Part shown: positions 12,832 to 13,079 of the stretch, piece by piece | Numbering within the stretch: position 1 is the first letter of the stretch | How the letters are laid out: every line of letters begins with the position of its first letter | Origin: Bdellovibrionota bacterium | Lineage (GTDB): Bacteria > Bdellovibrionota > Bacteriovoracia > Bacteriovoracales > Bacteriovoracaceae | Direction: 5' to 3' | NCBI GenBank assembly: GCA_030836365.1 | Contig: JAURQB010000065.1 | Location: 1-13,079, forward strand | DNA length: 13,079 nucleotides | Made by a program: the position numbers and the translations under genes | The notes under the pieces: generated by a model | Databases searched by the model: none | Seen by the model: the letters and a program-made list of their open reading frames with translations, nothing else | What the model was told of the DNA's origin: nothing

Positions 12832-13079
12832 TTAACCTTGCCGAGAAATATCGGCGCCAAGCCCCATTAATTTTTCTTCAATTTTCTCATAACCACGATC
12901 AAGGTGATATATTCTTGAGATATTAGTACTACCCTTCGCAACGAGTGCTCCAATAACGAGCGCTGCACTTGCCCTAAGGTCAGTACACATAACCTCTGCA
13001 CCACTTAAACTTGAAACACCTTCAATTGTGGCAATTTTTCCATCAATTTTAATATTCGCTCCTAATCGATTTAGCTCAG
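12832..13079 (-). CDS. murA: UDP-N-acetylglucosamine 1-carboxyvinyltransferase, C-terminal part (partial)
   Basis: The last 82 codons of a minus-strand gene read ELNRLGANIKIDGKIATIEG to the stop, with the rest beyond the window. MurA transfers enolpyruvate from PEP to UDP-GlcNAc, the first committed step of peptidoglycan synthesis in the cytoplasm. The diagnostic C-terminal block is intact: CTDLRASAALVIGALVAKG with the conserved Asp of DLRAS, then ISRIYHLDRGYEKIEEKL and LGADISR. Frame and length agree with an ordinary chromosomal murA. The Cys that is the fosfomycin target is not in the visible part. The stop lies about 100 bases upstream of the lipoprotein start, and transcription may read through. 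A terminator with a U-run is not seen between them. Confidence 0.95.
   Translation of the reverse strand, partial: ELNRLGANIKIDGKIATIEGVSSLSGAEVMCTDLRASAALVIGALVAKGSTNISRIYHLDRGYEKIEEKLMGLGADISRQG

Overview
The window reads as a junction between a low-GC bacterial chromosome and an integrated mobile island. The many orphan lipoproteins and secreted proteins, the low GC and the Uup/MurA context suggest a Bdellovibrionota-type organism (Bacteriovorax or Halobacteriovorax relatives). That placement is inference from style only; no rRNA or other taxonomic marker is present.

Island (left edge of the window to about 6199). It begins with the tail of a small ribbon-helix-helix-like gene (1-123). 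Next, on the minus strand, comes a collagen-repeat lipoprotein gene broken by an in-frame TAG (278-1357). A minus-strand pair follows: a type I signal peptidase (1772-2422) and a 52-residue basic protein (1589-1747). A gene-free stretch of nearly 600 bases (2423-3013) holds leader hairpins, direct repeats, AT-rich dyads and a promoter candidate. It leads into a plus-strand operon of a Prim-Pol-type primase (3014-3907) and a zinc-ribbon protein (3925-4596), closed by a terminator. Then come a C9 tract, an excisionase-like HTH gene (4716-4955) and an overlapping tyrosine integrase gene (4952-6106). The integrase carries an in-frame TGA where a Trp codon is expected. Just beyond it, 6181-6199 matches the 3' end of a tRNA (T-arm, acceptor stem and CCA) with no tRNA body, as expected for the integrase-distal att site left by integration into a tRNA gene. 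The other att site lies left of the window. The island therefore has integration, excision and replication-initiation parts but two genes with nonsense codons, so it may be newly immobilised.

Chromosomal part (about 6200 to the end). A Uup-type ABC-F ATPase (6282-8237) and a class II glutamine amidotransferase (8264-9106) probably form one transcription unit. They are followed by a short exported single-pass membrane protein (9160-9615), whose terminator also serves a convergent secreted protein with two Ca-loop-like repeats (9632-10276). A divergent gene of unknown function (10321-11073) converges on a large orphan lipoprotein (11087-12730). The lipoprotein lies downstream of the C-terminal part of murA (12832 to the edge) on the same strand.

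What stands out: the compact Prim-Pol/zinc-ribbon module flanked by two copies of a hairpin-plus-octamer element, the two lone nonsense codons in otherwise complete genes, the C9 tract in front of the xis-int pair, and an accessory signal peptidase on a mobile element.
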